DNA of 64,000 nt from Paenibacillus sp. FSL R10-2734 (GCF_037963865.1 NZ_CP150170.1:2914001-2978000), one strand, 5' to 3'; counted from the stretch's first letter, positions 1 to 8,256 are shown. Notes: a model not told the origin generated them from the sequence alone. Translations and numbers: made by a program.

Positions 1-1
1 A

Positions 2-97
2 TTGATTGCCCAATTTACCGATCATACCTCAGCTATGAAAATCCGCGGTAAAGCTGAAATATTTACGAAACATGGACAATTGGAAAGTGAAAGCTGA
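2..97 (+). CDS. mtrB: TRAP, trp RNA-binding attenuation protein (C-terminal fragment)
   Basis: Only the last 31 codons are in the window; the 5' end is cut off. The visible protein contains IAQFTDHTSAMKIRG, which matches the conserved end of TRAP (B. subtilis has IAQFTEHTSAIKVRG), and ends at a TGA at 95-97. TRAP is an 11-subunit ring that binds tryptophan and then wraps (G/U)AG-repeat RNA to switch off trp genes. An exact 11-triplet target is present ahead of trpE in this same window (11307-11359), which supports the call. In Bacillales mtrB lies just upstream of hepS, as here. Confidence 0.92.
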   Translation: MIAQFTDHTSAMKIRGKAEIFTKHGQLESES

Positions 98-122
98 AAA
101 GCAGGCATAGCCTGCTTTTTTT
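97..122 (+). terminator. Rho-independent terminator after mtrB
   Basis: A ten-base-pair stem (97-106 with 110-119, GCAGGC/GCCTGC core) has a three-base loop and runs into a T tract. It directly follows the mtrB stop codon, so it probably ends the mtrB message and separates it from the menaquinone operon. Confidence 0.85.
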
Positions 123-190
123 CAAAATATAGTAAGGGTGAATGATCGCATCCACAAAAAAGTGGGTACTATGGATAAGGGGGCCTGTCC

Positions 191-733
191 ATGAACAAAG
201 CCTGGTTGATCGGAGCCGTATTACTCTTGACCGCAACCTCCGCTGTTATTTTGCCGAAACTGGCAGACTTAGACTCAACTGTACAGCAGAGGAATGGGAT
301 AGTGGAGACTTTTACGGGCAGCCATAACACAGTGCTTAACAATGACAATCTTGTTGATGTTCTGGGTACCCTTCCGTTAACCTTATCCATAGATAGCGTA
401 GGCTGGGAAGATCATGTTCTGTCACTGGATCTGAAAGTGAGCGGGAACGATCATGAACCTGAGGAACTCTATCAAAATATGGCCCAGGCCATTTTCTTTG
501 CTATTCAAGAAACCTCGAATGTGAATCAGCTTCTACTTCGCATTGTGGTTGAAGATAAATGGGTTGGTAGCCGCCGATTGCTGTTATCTGGGGATATCAG
601 ACGTTCTGAGTGGTCTTATGCGTTGCAAGATGAACTTCAGTCTGCTGGTAATCTTCCTATATCGGAGCGTCTCAAAACAGGCTTCCGCATTAGTGAAACT
701 GAGCTCTGGAAGAAACAGTTCATTTATCCTTGA
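191..733 (+). CDS. Hypothetical membrane-anchored protein between mtrB and hepS
   Basis: A 180-residue protein that I do not recognise. It starts at ATG 191 behind an AAGGGGG ribosome site (about 177-183). Residues 5-22 form one hydrophobic segment, an uncleaved signal anchor or signal peptide, and the rest is soluble and mixed alpha/beta in character with no visible catalytic motif. No cysteine or histidine cluster is seen. It is the first gene after the mtrB terminator, and a promoter for hepS lies downstream of it, so it may be its own transcription unit. B. subtilis has no equivalent gene in this position, so this looks like a lineage-specific insertion. Confidence 0.7.
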   Translation: MNKAWLIGAVLLLTATSAVILPKLADLDSTVQQRNGIVETFTGSHNTVLNNDNLVDVLGTLPLTLSIDSVGWEDHVLSLDLKVSGNDHEPEELYQNMAQAIFFAIQETSNVNQLLLRIVVEDKWVGSRRLLLSGDIRRSEWSYALQDELQSAGNLPISERLKTGFRISETELWKKQFIYP

Positions 734-783
734 ATGGATTAAAAGAAACTCAGGCGTACCACAGTGCGTGACAAAAAAACATG

Positions 784-792
784 TGATATAAT
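784..792 (+). promoter_or_regulatory. Extended -10 promoter for the menaquinone operon
   Basis: TGATATAAT is a consensus extended -10 element (TGn plus TATAAT at 787-792). The -35 region is weak. It lies 56 bases before the preferred hepS start at 848, and inside the longer reading frame that opens at GTG 764, which argues against that longer start. Confidence 0.6.
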
Positions 793-847
793 AGACAAGA
801 TTGTGAACAAACGAATTATTATAATGTCAATGGCTTCGGAGGCTGAA

Positions 848-1717
848 ATGAAACCGTACTGCATACCGCAACTGGCTAAACCCTACACCGACTACGACAT
901 GATTCAGAAGCATACGGATTTGCCGCCGTTTTCTGATGGCCGGGGTCATTTGTTATATATTTTTCTGAATCACGCTTCTTCTGCAAAAGGAAGTTCCGGA
1001 GAGTTGTACACGCTTGTGACCACGCTTGTACAACTGGGTCTGGACACTCACGAGGTAATTGACCGTTCGAATGATAGACGGGGGGGAGACCCTATGCGTT
1101 CCCGTCAATTGAAGGTACTGGCTGGTGATTACTTCAGTAGCTGGTTTTACCATCTGCTTGCAAAGAGTGATCAGATTGAGATGGTTGGAATCTTGAGTAA
1201 GGCAATTGCAGATTTCAATGTCTTGAAAGCGAATCTCTACGTGAAGATGAGAGGAATACGCCTCTCGGCTGAACAATACTTGCGGCACATGGTACAGCTG
1301 AATATGCGGCTGTTCCATTCATTTACGCCTATGATAGAGGACTCCTTAGTGGAGCTATGGGAGAAGTTGCTGGTTGAATTCAGTCAGTGTGAGACCGTTG
1401 CTCTTGAGCTTCTCCGTAGTGATGATCCCGCGAATGCAGAGAATAGCTATTGCTATTGGAAGATGATGGAGACTGCGTCTGAGGATGAACGCAGGCAGCT
1501 TCAAGACCAGAACCTTGATCAGAAGGAATGGAAGATGCTGAAGATGAAATACAAGTGTGATTCTCAACTGACGGACAAGCTTCATCAATCGCTTAAGTCT
1601 ATTCAGGGACTATTGCAAAGCGTTAAAGACGAGAGTTTGCTTAGAGAGCTAGAGATTGCGCTGGATCGTCTTCTCCTGCAGATGAAGGTATCAGGACAAG
1701 CAGCCGTGGAGGGTTAA
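848..1717 (+). CDS. hepS: Heptaprenyl diphosphate synthase component I
   Basis: Regulatory small subunit of the two-component prenyltransferase that builds the C35 side chain of menaquinone; the catalytic subunit HepT is encoded at 4802. The protein is 289 residues when started at ATG 848, which has GGAGG at 838-842 with good spacing. The frame is open back to GTG 764, but a promoter-like TATAAT lies in that extension. The sequence is helical and lacks DDxxD motifs, as expected for component I. Position mtrB-hepS-menG-hepT is the Bacillales order. The identification rests on synteny plus overall similarity, since the family is poorly conserved. Confidence 0.85.
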   Translation: MKPYCIPQLAKPYTDYDMIQKHTDLPPFSDGRGHLLYIFLNHASSAKGSSGELYTLVTTLVQLGLDTHEVIDRSNDRRGGDPMRSRQLKVLAGDYFSSWFYHLLAKSDQIEMVGILSKAIADFNVLKANLYVKMRGIRLSAEQYLRHMVQLNMRLFHSFTPMIEDSLVELWEKLLVEFSQCETVALELLRSDDPANAENSYCYWKMMETASEDERRQLQDQNLDQKEWKMLKMKYKCDSQLTDKLHQSLKSIQGLLQSVKDESLLRELEIALDRLLLQMKVSGQAAVEG

Positions 1718-1720
1718 TGG

Positions 1721-2473
1721 ATGACTATGGAAAAGACGACAACTGCTGTGGGTGACAACAGCAAACCGAAAGAGCAGTTTGTGCATTCCGTGTTTGAGAG
1801 TATTGCTGGAAAATACGATTTGATGAATGACATTCTAAGCTTTCGCCGTCATAAGGCTTGGCGAAAATTCACAATGAAGAAGATGGGTATGAAGCACGGA
1901 GATTCAGCTGTAGACCTATGCTGTGGGACCTGTGATTGGAGCATTGCCTTGGCGGAAGCCTCACAGACGGGTAATGTGATCGGACTGGATTTTAGTAGGG
2001 GTATGCTCGAGGTAGGACGCCGCAAGGTTGAAGAGCGAAAGCTTCAGGACCGTATTTCGCTCGTGCAAGGCAATGCTATGGAGCTGCCTTTTGAAGACAA
2101 TGCGTTCGATTATGCAACGATTGGATTCGGACTACGCAACGTACCAGATCCGGTTCAAGTGCTTAACGAAATGAAGCGGGTAGTAAAGCCTGGTGGGATG
2201 GTTGTATGCTTGGAGCTATCCAAGCCGATGAAACAGCCGTTTAAAGGTGTGTATTTCTTCTATTTCCAGCGTGTACTTCCACTGCTGGGTAAGCTGTTCG
2301 CGAAAAGGTACGAGCAATACAAATGGCTGCCAGAATCACTGGCATTGTTCCCTGACCGGGAGCAGCTAGTCACTATTTTCCGTGAAACCGGACTTCAAAA
2401 AGTGGAATCCTTCCCCTTGACCGGAGGCATCGCGGCATTACATATTGGGCTCAAGGAGAACGGGAATGTTTAA
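1721..2473 (+). CDS. menG: Demethylmenaquinone C-methyltransferase
   Basis: Last step of menaquinone synthesis: SAM-dependent methylation of demethylmenaquinone. The 250-residue protein has the UbiE/MenG pattern: FESIAGKYDLMNDILSFRRH near residues 26-44, SAM motif VDLCCGT at 64-70, and GFGLRNVPD near 135-143. It starts 3 bases after the hepS stop with GGAGGG just upstream, so the two genes are probably translationally linked. The methyltransferase is shared by the classical and the futalosine routes, so it does not by itself tell which route the cell uses. Confidence 0.95.
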   Translation: MTMEKTTTAVGDNSKPKEQFVHSVFESIAGKYDLMNDILSFRRHKAWRKFTMKKMGMKHGDSAVDLCCGTCDWSIALAEASQTGNVIGLDFSRGMLEVGRRKVEERKLQDRISLVQGNAMELPFEDNAFDYATIGFGLRNVPDPVQVLNEMKRVVKPGGMVVCLELSKPMKQPFKGVYFFYFQRVLPLLGKLFAKRYEQYKWLPESLALFPDREQLVTIFRETGLQKVESFPLTGGIAALHIGLKENGNV

Positions 2474-3338
2474 GAAAATCGGTATCTTTTTGCAAATGAT
2501 TAAGTTTGAACATACGGTATTTGCTTTACCCTTTGCCTTTATGGGTGCTTTACTCGGTTCAGTTGTCATGAATGATAGTCTTCCATCCTGGAGTCAAATT
2601 GGCTGGATTGTAATCGCCATGTTTGGAGCACGAAGTGCTGCTATGGGATTGAATCGACTGATAGATCGGATTAGTGATGCTAAGAATCCACGCACAGCCG
2701 GAAGAGCGATTCCTGCAGGGTTACTCAAGATCGGTGAAGTTGTCATTTTTATCGGCATTTCGTTTTTCTTACTCTTTTGGGCAGCCTTTAAATTGAATCC
2801 TTTGTCCGCTAAGCTTTTACCTATCGCTGTATTTCTTCTTGTTATTTATTCATTCACTAAGCGCTTTACATGGGCATGCCATCTTATCCTCGGCCTCACC
2901 ATTGCGCTCGCACCTCTGGGCGGCTGGGTAGCTGTGACCGGAAGTGTAAATTGGACTTCTATGGTATTTTACTTCACAATTGTGTTTTGGACTGCTGGTT
3001 TTGATGTTATATATTCTTGTCAGGATGTTGAGTTTGATCTTAAAGAGGGCCTAAAGTCCATTCCAGTGCGATTTGGGGTCCAAGGCGCGCTCGTTATTGC
3101 CCGCGTATTTCACATTCTTACGGCGATTGGATTCGTATCGCTGCTGTTTTTGACGGATTTAAGCTGGTGGTATGTAGCAGGTATGATTCTCGCTTATATT
3201 ATTCTTTTTTATGAGCATTATATTGTATCTCCGAGTGACCTTAGTCGTTTGCAGACAGCTTTTTTCACTATGAACGGCGTGCTGAGCATCGTGGTGTTCT
3301 CTTTCACTTTGATTGACTTGGTGGTGCACTTCAACTAA
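2466..3338 (+). CDS. mqnP: UbiA-family prenyltransferase of the futalosine menaquinone pathway (MqnP-like)
   Basis: Integral membrane prenyltransferase that attaches the polyprenyl tail to the menaquinone ring precursor. The 290-residue protein has about eight hydrophobic segments and both Asp-rich motifs: NRLIDRISD at about 63-71 and the DVEFD region at 187-191. ATG 2466 was chosen because AGGAGAA precedes it; the start overlaps the end of menG by eight bases. Directly followed by ubiX and mqnA, the combination expected for the futalosine route rather than classical MenA. A MenA assignment cannot be fully excluded from sequence alone, but the DAKNPRTAGR motif and context favour MqnP. Confidence 0.87.
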   Translation: MFKKIGIFLQMIKFEHTVFALPFAFMGALLGSVVMNDSLPSWSQIGWIVIAMFGARSAAMGLNRLIDRISDAKNPRTAGRAIPAGLLKIGEVVIFIGISFFLLFWAAFKLNPLSAKLLPIAVFLLVIYSFTKRFTWACHLILGLTIALAPLGGWVAVTGSVNWTSMVFYFTIVFWTAGFDVIYSCQDVEFDLKEGLKSIPVRFGVQGALVIARVFHILTAIGFVSLLFLTDLSWWYVAGMILAYIILFYEHYIVSPSDLSRLQTAFFTMNGVLSIVVFSFTLIDLVVHFN

Positions 3339-3940
3339 TGACGCTTACTAAACCGAAAAACTTTGTGGTGGGCATTACAGGAGCAAGCGGTGCTATCTAT
3401 GGTATCCGTCTGATCGAAACGTTACTATCGCTAGGCTACTCCGTGCATCTGGTAGTAAGTAATGCGGGCTGGCGCGTATTTAAAGAAGAGCTGGGTTATA
3501 TCGCAACAGACCGGGAAGGCTTTTTGAACGAGAAGTTCAAGGGCTATCCCGGTTCTCTGATTTATCATCCTGTTGCTGATATCGGTGCAACGATCGCAAG
3601 TGGTTCCTTTCGTGTGGAAGGGATGATTATTATGCCTTGTTCCATGGGAACGTTGTCTGCGGTTGCTAATGGAACCTCCGATAATCTGATGACTCGTGCT
3701 GCTGATGTTATGCTTAAGGAAGGACGTCCACTGGTCCTTGTTCCTCGTGAGACACCTCTGCATGCTATTCATCTTGAGAATATGTTGAAGCTGTCCCGTC
3801 TGGGGGTTCGGATCATTCCGGCAATGCCGGCTTTTTACTTTGGACCACAAAGTATGGATGATCTGATTAATTTCATGGTGGGCAAAGTGCTTGACAGCTT
3901 CAATATAGAACATCAATTATTTCGCAGATGGGGGGATTGA
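3338..3940 (+). CDS. ubiX: Flavin prenyltransferase UbiX
   Basis: Makes prenylated FMN, the cofactor of UbiD-type decarboxylases. In futalosine-pathway organisms it serves the decarboxylase that acts on the prenylated naphthoate. The 200-residue protein shows GITGASGAIYG at 12-22 and PCSMGTLSAVANG at 100-112, both FMN/phosphate binding, plus the RETPLH segment. Its ATG overlaps the TAA of the upstream prenyltransferase (TAATG), so translation is coupled. No UbiD partner is in the window. Confidence 0.93.
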   Translation: MTLTKPKNFVVGITGASGAIYGIRLIETLLSLGYSVHLVVSNAGWRVFKEELGYIATDREGFLNEKFKGYPGSLIYHPVADIGATIASGSFRVEGMIIMPCSMGTLSAVANGTSDNLMTRAADVMLKEGRPLVLVPRETPLHAIHLENMLKLSRLGVRIIPAMPAFYFGPQSMDDLINFMVGKVLDSFNIEHQLFRRWGD

Positions 3941-3944
3941 AAGG

Positions 3945-4805
3945 ATGGACAATAACAGCCACACCATCATCGGTAAAATCAGCTATACCAACTCATGGCC
4001 GGTATTTCACAATTTTCATCCCTCTGCACTGAAGTATCCTGCAGAGATGGTGAGTGAAGTACCTGCCATTCTTAATCAGGGGATGAGTCGTGGAAGTATT
4101 CATGTGGGTGCGTTATCCTCTTTTGCATATGCTGAAGCTAATGATAAGTTATTGCTGTTGCCTGATTTATCGGTAAGTGCGGACGGTCCCGTGAGGTCAA
4201 TATTTCTTTTTTCTCGGGTGCCTCTTGCTCAGATAGGTACGGGTACGATAGCAGTTACGAACACTTCTGCAACATCGGTGAACTTGCTGAAAATTTTAAT
4301 GGAAAAAGCTTTTGGCAATCAACCAGAATATATTAGCGCTAACCCTGATTTGGATGCCATGATGCATCAAGCAGATGCCTGCTTACTCATTGGTGACAAT
4401 GCTATTAAGGCCTCTTGGCAGGATCAAGGTTATATCGTAACGGACCTGGCGGAGCTTTGGAAAGACTGGACGGGTTTAGGGATGACCTTTGCGGTCTGGG
4501 CTGTGAATCGAAAGGCTGCGGAGGACAAACCAGAAGCTATTGCGGAGATTGCCGAAGCTTTTGCTGAGAGTAAACTGCGGGGATTAAGTGATTTAGATCC
4601 TATAGTATTAGCAGCCTGTACAACCATTGGAGGAAATAAGTCTTATTGGGAAGGGTACTTCCGCAATTTATGCTATGATTTTGGAGAAAGGCAGCAGAAA
4701 GGTCTGAACCTCTATTTCCGCTATGCCTATGAGATGGGCCTGCTGCCGCAGGCAGTGAAGATGGAGATTTGGAGTCATAAACTGTTGACACGGGTGAAGG
4801 AATGA
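3945..4805 (+). CDS. mqnA: Chorismate dehydratase MqnA
   Basis: First enzyme of the futalosine pathway, removing water from chorismate to give 3-enolpyruvylbenzoate. The 286-residue periplasmic-binding-like fold opens with GKISYTNSWPVF and contains the DNAIKASW segment near 147-156, typical of MqnA/MqnD proteins; the start pattern and the absence of MqnD features favour MqnA. It sits four bases after ubiX, and its stop overlaps the hepT start, so it is inside the operon. Its presence means chorismate made by aroC downstream is drawn into menaquinone by this route. Confidence 0.9.
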   Translation: MDNNSHTIIGKISYTNSWPVFHNFHPSALKYPAEMVSEVPAILNQGMSRGSIHVGALSSFAYAEANDKLLLLPDLSVSADGPVRSIFLFSRVPLAQIGTGTIAVTNTSATSVNLLKILMEKAFGNQPEYISANPDLDAMMHQADACLLIGDNAIKASWQDQGYIVTDLAELWKDWTGLGMTFAVWAVNRKAAEDKPEAIAEIAEAFAESKLRGLSDLDPIVLAACTTIGGNKSYWEGYFRNLCYDFGERQQKGLNLYFRYAYEMGLLPQAVKMEIWSHKLLTRVKE

Positions 4806-5770
4806 AACGACTGCAAATATTCGGATTACTGAATAGAGACATGGATCAGATTGAAAAAGAGTTGTATCGTAGCGTTCAGGGTGATGACGATTTACTAACC
4901 GAGACCTCCTTGCATTTATTAAAAGCTGGCGGCAAAAGATTGCGACCCGTTTTTGTCTTGATGGGTGGGAAATTTGGAAAGTATGATCTAGAGAAACTGA
5001 AGCGTGTGGCGATACCGCTAGAACTGATTCATAGTGCATCACTAGTTCATGATGATGTGATCGACGATGCAGAACTGCGCCGAGGTGAACTCACTGTAAA
5101 AGCCAAATGGGGCGATAAAATTGCCATGTACACCGGTGACTACATATATGCAAAAGCGCTGGTGATGACGACCGAGCTGAAGAATCCGCGAATTCATCAG
5201 ATTTTGTCCAAGGCCATGATTGAAATGTCGTTAGGTGAGATGGAGCAGATTCGTGACTTCTTCAACAGTGAGCAGAGTGTGCGTCATTACCTGCGGCGGA
5301 TCCGCCGCAAAACAGCGCTGCTGATTGCCGTTAGCTGCCAGCTTGGGGCTCTTGCTGCTGAAGCAGATCCAGAGGTAGCTCGTCTACTTTATAATTATGG
5401 TTATAACGTCGGTATGGCGTTCCAGATTAGAGATGATTTACTCGATCTTTCAGGCACTGAGAAACAAATTGGCAAACCCCCAGGCAGCGATATGCGACAG
5501 GGAAATATCACACTACCAGTCATTTATAGTCTGGAAGATGAAAGATTGCGGGCGTCACTCCTTGAGGAGTTGAAGTCTATTCGCGAGGGTCACAGTACAG
5601 TAGGACGTGCCATTGATCTTATTCTTTCTGGAGACGGTATTGCCCGTTCCGAAGAGCTGGCTTCTCGTTATATTGCGAAGGCACTTGCGGCACTAGATCA
5701 GCTGCCTAACAACAAGACAAAGCGTAATCTGCGTGATATTGCCTTTTTTGTAACAGGAAGAGCTTATTAG
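4802..5770 (+). CDS. hepT: Heptaprenyl diphosphate synthase component II (catalytic)
   Basis: Trans-prenyltransferase that extends farnesyl diphosphate to the C35 chain for menaquinone, working with HepS. The 322-residue protein contains the first Asp-rich motif LVHDDVIDD at 81-89 and the second, RDDLLD, at 210-215, plus GGKRLRP near 43-49. The ATG overlaps the mqnA stop by four bases (ATGA). Length and motifs match the family. Confidence 0.95.
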   Translation: MKRLQIFGLLNRDMDQIEKELYRSVQGDDDLLTETSLHLLKAGGKRLRPVFVLMGGKFGKYDLEKLKRVAIPLELIHSASLVHDDVIDDAELRRGELTVKAKWGDKIAMYTGDYIYAKALVMTTELKNPRIHQILSKAMIEMSLGEMEQIRDFFNSEQSVRHYLRRIRRKTALLIAVSCQLGALAAEADPEVARLLYNYGYNVGMAFQIRDDLLDLSGTEKQIGKPPGSDMRQGNITLPVIYSLEDERLRASLLEELKSIREGHSTVGRAIDLILSGDGIARSEELASRYIAKALAALDQLPNNKTKRNLRDIAFFVTGRAY

Positions 5771-5871
5771 AGATTTGGCGGTAATATGAAATTAAACGTT
5801 TCCAGATAGCGCGGTTTCTGTTAAGATAGCGTCAAAACAACCCAACTAATGGGAAATTGGAGAGTGCCTCT

Positions 5872-6315
5872 ATGGAAAAGACGTATTTGATGGTCAAACC
5901 GGATGGAGTACAACGTGGACTAATCGGGCGTATTGTTTCACGCTTTGAAGATAAGGGTTTTAAGCTGGTCGCTGCAAAGCTGATTACAGTAAGTGAAGAC
6001 CAAGCTAAAAGACATTATGCGGAGCATGCTGGTAAGGACTTTTTTTCAGAGTTGGTCGCTTTCATAACATCAGGTCCGGTGTTTGCAATGGTATGGGAAG
6101 GTGATGATGTTGTGGCTTTATCCCGTACACTTATTGGTAAGACGAAGGTCGGAGAGGCCCTGCCGGGTACGATTCGAGGCGATTTTGCTAGCCATACACC
6201 ACTTAATTTGATTCATGGATCAGACTCGCCTGAAAATGCTGAACGAGAAATTGCTAATTTCTTTACTCCAGATGAACTGAATCTGTATAACAAAGACATC
6301 GCAGTCTGGATGTAG
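5872..6315 (+). CDS. ndk: Nucleoside diphosphate kinase
   Basis: Transfers the gamma phosphate from NTPs to NDPs through a phosphohistidine. The 147-residue protein has the catalytic His115 in NLIHGSDSPENA and the nucleotide-binding MVKPDGVQRG start. ATG 5872 is preferred over the in-frame TTG 5857, because the GGAGAG ribosome site at 5859-5864 overlaps that TTG. A weak promoter (TTTCCA-17-TAAGAT, 5799-5827) may lie in the 101-base gap after hepT. Position between hepT and cheR matches B. subtilis. Confidence 0.96.
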   Translation: MEKTYLMVKPDGVQRGLIGRIVSRFEDKGFKLVAAKLITVSEDQAKRHYAEHAGKDFFSELVAFITSGPVFAMVWEGDDVVALSRTLIGKTKVGEALPGTIRGDFASHTPLNLIHGSDSPENAEREIANFFTPDELNLYNKDIAVWM

Positions 6316-6342
6316 GAGCCAGACGGGAGGTAGGGGATTAAC

Positions 6343-7146
6343 ATGTCTGATCGTAATGTCACAGCATTAACAGTAGATCAAGATTACATAGGGTTTATTC
6401 ATCATGTTAAGCAAAGCACCGGAATTGATCTGGCTCAATATAAGGAAGCGCAGATGAAGCGGCGTTTAACAACTCTTCGTGTGAAGAATGGATATCAAAC
6501 CTTTAGTGATTTTTTTGCAGCAATGATGAAGGACAAGGATTTATTTTATGAGTTTTTGGACCGAATGACGATTAATGTCTCGGAGTTCTGGCGGAATCCG
6601 AATCGGTGGGAAGTATTGCGAGATATCATTCTTCCTGACTTACAACAATCTGGGCGCAGATTAAAGCTGTGGAGCGCTGCATGTTCCACTGGAGAAGAAC
6701 CCTATACACTAGCTATGATTTTATCGGATAAGAATGTATTGGGACAGACAGGCATTCTGGCTACGGATATTGACGACGGTGCTCTTTCCAAAGCGAAGCA
6801 AGGCCTGTATCTGGAACGTTCTTTAAAGGATGTGCCTAAGGATGTTGCTGCTCGTTATTTCAAACCCGAAGGTCCATTATTCAAAGTTAGTGACACGCTT
6901 AAGAAAAACATAGATTTCCGCAAACAGAATCTACTGCTGGACAAGTTCGACGAGGGCTATGATCTTATCATTTGCCGTAATGTAATGATCTATTTCACTG
7001 AAGAAGCGAAGAATAAACTTTACCATAAGTTCTCGGCTAGTTTACGTCCTGGAGGATATTTGTTTGTGGGCAGCACGGAGCAAATCTTTACACCAGCGCA
7101 ATTTGGCTTTGAATCGACGGAGACCTTTTTCTATCGCAAAAAATAA
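6343..7146 (+). CDS. cheR: Chemotaxis protein methyltransferase CheR
   Basis: SAM-dependent enzyme that methylates glutamates on chemoreceptors. The 267-residue protein has the N-terminal helical domain, TINVSEFWRN at 77-86, the SAM motif WSAACSTGEEPY at 110-121, and CRNVMIYF near 205. It keeps the B. subtilis position between ndk and the aro genes, although no other chemotaxis gene is in the window. Confidence 0.95.
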   Translation: MSDRNVTALTVDQDYIGFIHHVKQSTGIDLAQYKEAQMKRRLTTLRVKNGYQTFSDFFAAMMKDKDLFYEFLDRMTINVSEFWRNPNRWEVLRDIILPDLQQSGRRLKLWSAACSTGEEPYTLAMILSDKNVLGQTGILATDIDDGALSKAKQGLYLERSLKDVPKDVAARYFKPEGPLFKVSDTLKKNIDFRKQNLLLDKFDEGYDLIICRNVMIYFTEEAKNKLYHKFSASLRPGGYLFVGSTEQIFTPAQFGFESTETFFYRKK

Positions 7147-7252
7147 TTACTTCTTGCTCCTTCATCAAAGTACTTTTTAACGTATACTTTCGCTATAGTT
7201 AGTGATACTGGTTAGTAGAATCTGTAAGCTAAGCGAAAGGATCGTTAAACCG

Positions 7253-7414
7253 ATGGACAAAAGCAAGGTCATTGCCGCGTACAAACGAGGCTTTATCACC
7301 GTTGTTGAGTGCGGGCAAATTCTCGGTGTGGAAGAAATGCAATTGAAGCGCCTTCTGCAATTGGAAGAGCGTAAGTCTACATTTCCTTCAACAAGCCAGC
7401 GGATCGGCAGCTAA
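7253..7414 (+). CDS. Small conserved-type protein, 53 residues, helix-turn-helix-like
   Basis: A short protein starting at ATG 7253 with AAAGGA at 7236-7241; the longer GTG start at 7202 has no ribosome site. Residues 10-35 (YKRGFITVVECGQILG and following) resemble a helix-turn-helix segment like those in small Bacillales regulators or in excisionase-type proteins. A terminator-like hairpin follows. I do not recognise a named family. Confidence 0.6.
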   Translation: MDKSKVIAAYKRGFITVVECGQILGVEEMQLKRLLQLEERKSTFPSTSQRIGS

Positions 7415-7436
7415 TAAGCGCCGGACCGAACCGAGG

Positions 7437-7490
7437 AGGGGCTGTCCCAAAAGTAGATTTTTTACTGAGGGATGGCTTCTTTTTCTTTTT
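7437..7490 (+). terminator. Probable terminator after the small protein
   Basis: GGGGCTGTCCC (7438-7448) can pair with GGGATGGCTTCT (7469-7480) using several G-U pairs, followed by a T-rich run. The GGGGCTGTCCCAAAAG start resembles the ends of some insertion sequences, but no transposase and no second end are present. Confidence 0.5.
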
Positions 7491-7773
7491 AAAAGGTGAT
7501 TGTCAGCGGAATTTTTCCTTTTGTCGGTGTCATTACAACTTATACGATATGGCAATCCTTAATTTAATGAAAATTTTACCAATTTCAATTTCCCATGAGG
7601 ACAAAGTTAAAATGAGTAGAATGAGGTATAGAAATGCACCAGATTTATCGCTGCATTAGGTGAGTTACATGGAGAAATTTCTTGATTATTAGTCTGATGA
7701 GCAGTAATCTCCAGAATTCAGAGAGATTTCCGTAATGTATACAATCCATGGGTTATTTGCTTGTGTGGTACGG

Positions 7774-7944
7774 ACTCAGACGCAGTTATATGCGCATTTT
7801 AAGCCTTTTGGAGCGAGTTATGGACTGGAGAGACGTTATTCATCATAAATAGGGGGAATATCATGTCATTTCAGTCATATAACTGCACTGGAGTCCGTTA
7901 GTATCCCAAAACAGCGTAATTATTACAGATAAGGGCACTGGTGT
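7774..7944. repeat. Palindrome quartet D (ACTGGAGT-type cores)
   Basis: Four related short cores lie in the gap between the small protein and aroC: about 7772-7780, 7824-7831, 7887-7894 (ACTGGAGT, a perfect palindrome) and 7937-7944 (ACTGGTGT). Their centres are about 50, 63 and 50 bp apart. The first core is degenerate, so its centre is uncertain by a base or two. The spacing matches two other quartets in the window with different core sequences (8017-8193 and 53775-53948). No reading frame crosses this stretch convincingly. Confidence 0.6.
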
Positions 7945-8016
7945 CCGAACGCAAATTTGGTCGCAATAAAATTATATTATTTTTTTTATTTAAAGGATTG
8001 CTCAGACGAGAATAGT

Positions 8017-8193
8017 TGCAGTTTGTGCATTTAAACTAATTAGTTTTAGGGAATATGGCGCTTTAGTTGCAGTTTGTGCAATTACATCAACCTAACATGC
8101 TCCGAAAGCTCTAAAAATCGTTTTTTAACTGCAGAGAGTGCAATTAAAAGAAGAGACGTAATAAATTCAGCTACAATAGATGCAGAAAATGCA
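8017..8193. repeat. Palindrome quartet A (TGCA-N5-TGCA cores)
   Basis: Four 13-base cores of the form TGCAGnnnnTGCA occur at 8017-8029, 8068-8080, 8130-8142 and 8181-8193. Centre-to-centre distances are exactly 51, 62 and 51 bp. The first two cores are identical; the DNA between cores is not repeated. Distances correspond to roughly 5, 6 and 5 turns of B-DNA. Confidence 0.8.
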
Positions 8194-8231
8194 ACTATTT
8201 AATCGTTGAAGGTGTGAGTGTGTCGGACGGT

Positions 8232-8256
8232 TATCGTCTTTAAAAGATGACAACGT
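8232..8256. repeat. Partial copy of a dispersed hairpin element
   Basis: A 25-base segment beginning TATCGTCTTTAAAAGATGAC is nearly identical to 29482-29507, where it forms the inner hairpin of a larger element. Only the core is recognisable here. Confidence 0.55.

Noticed and set aside
764..847. Longer hepS start at GTG 764
   Set aside because: The extension contains an extended -10 promoter and has no ribosome site, while ATG 848 has GGAGG.
7437..7490. Insertion-sequence end (GGGGCTGTCCCAAAAG)
   Set aside because: No transposase, no second inverted end and no target duplication; it pairs locally as a terminator instead.
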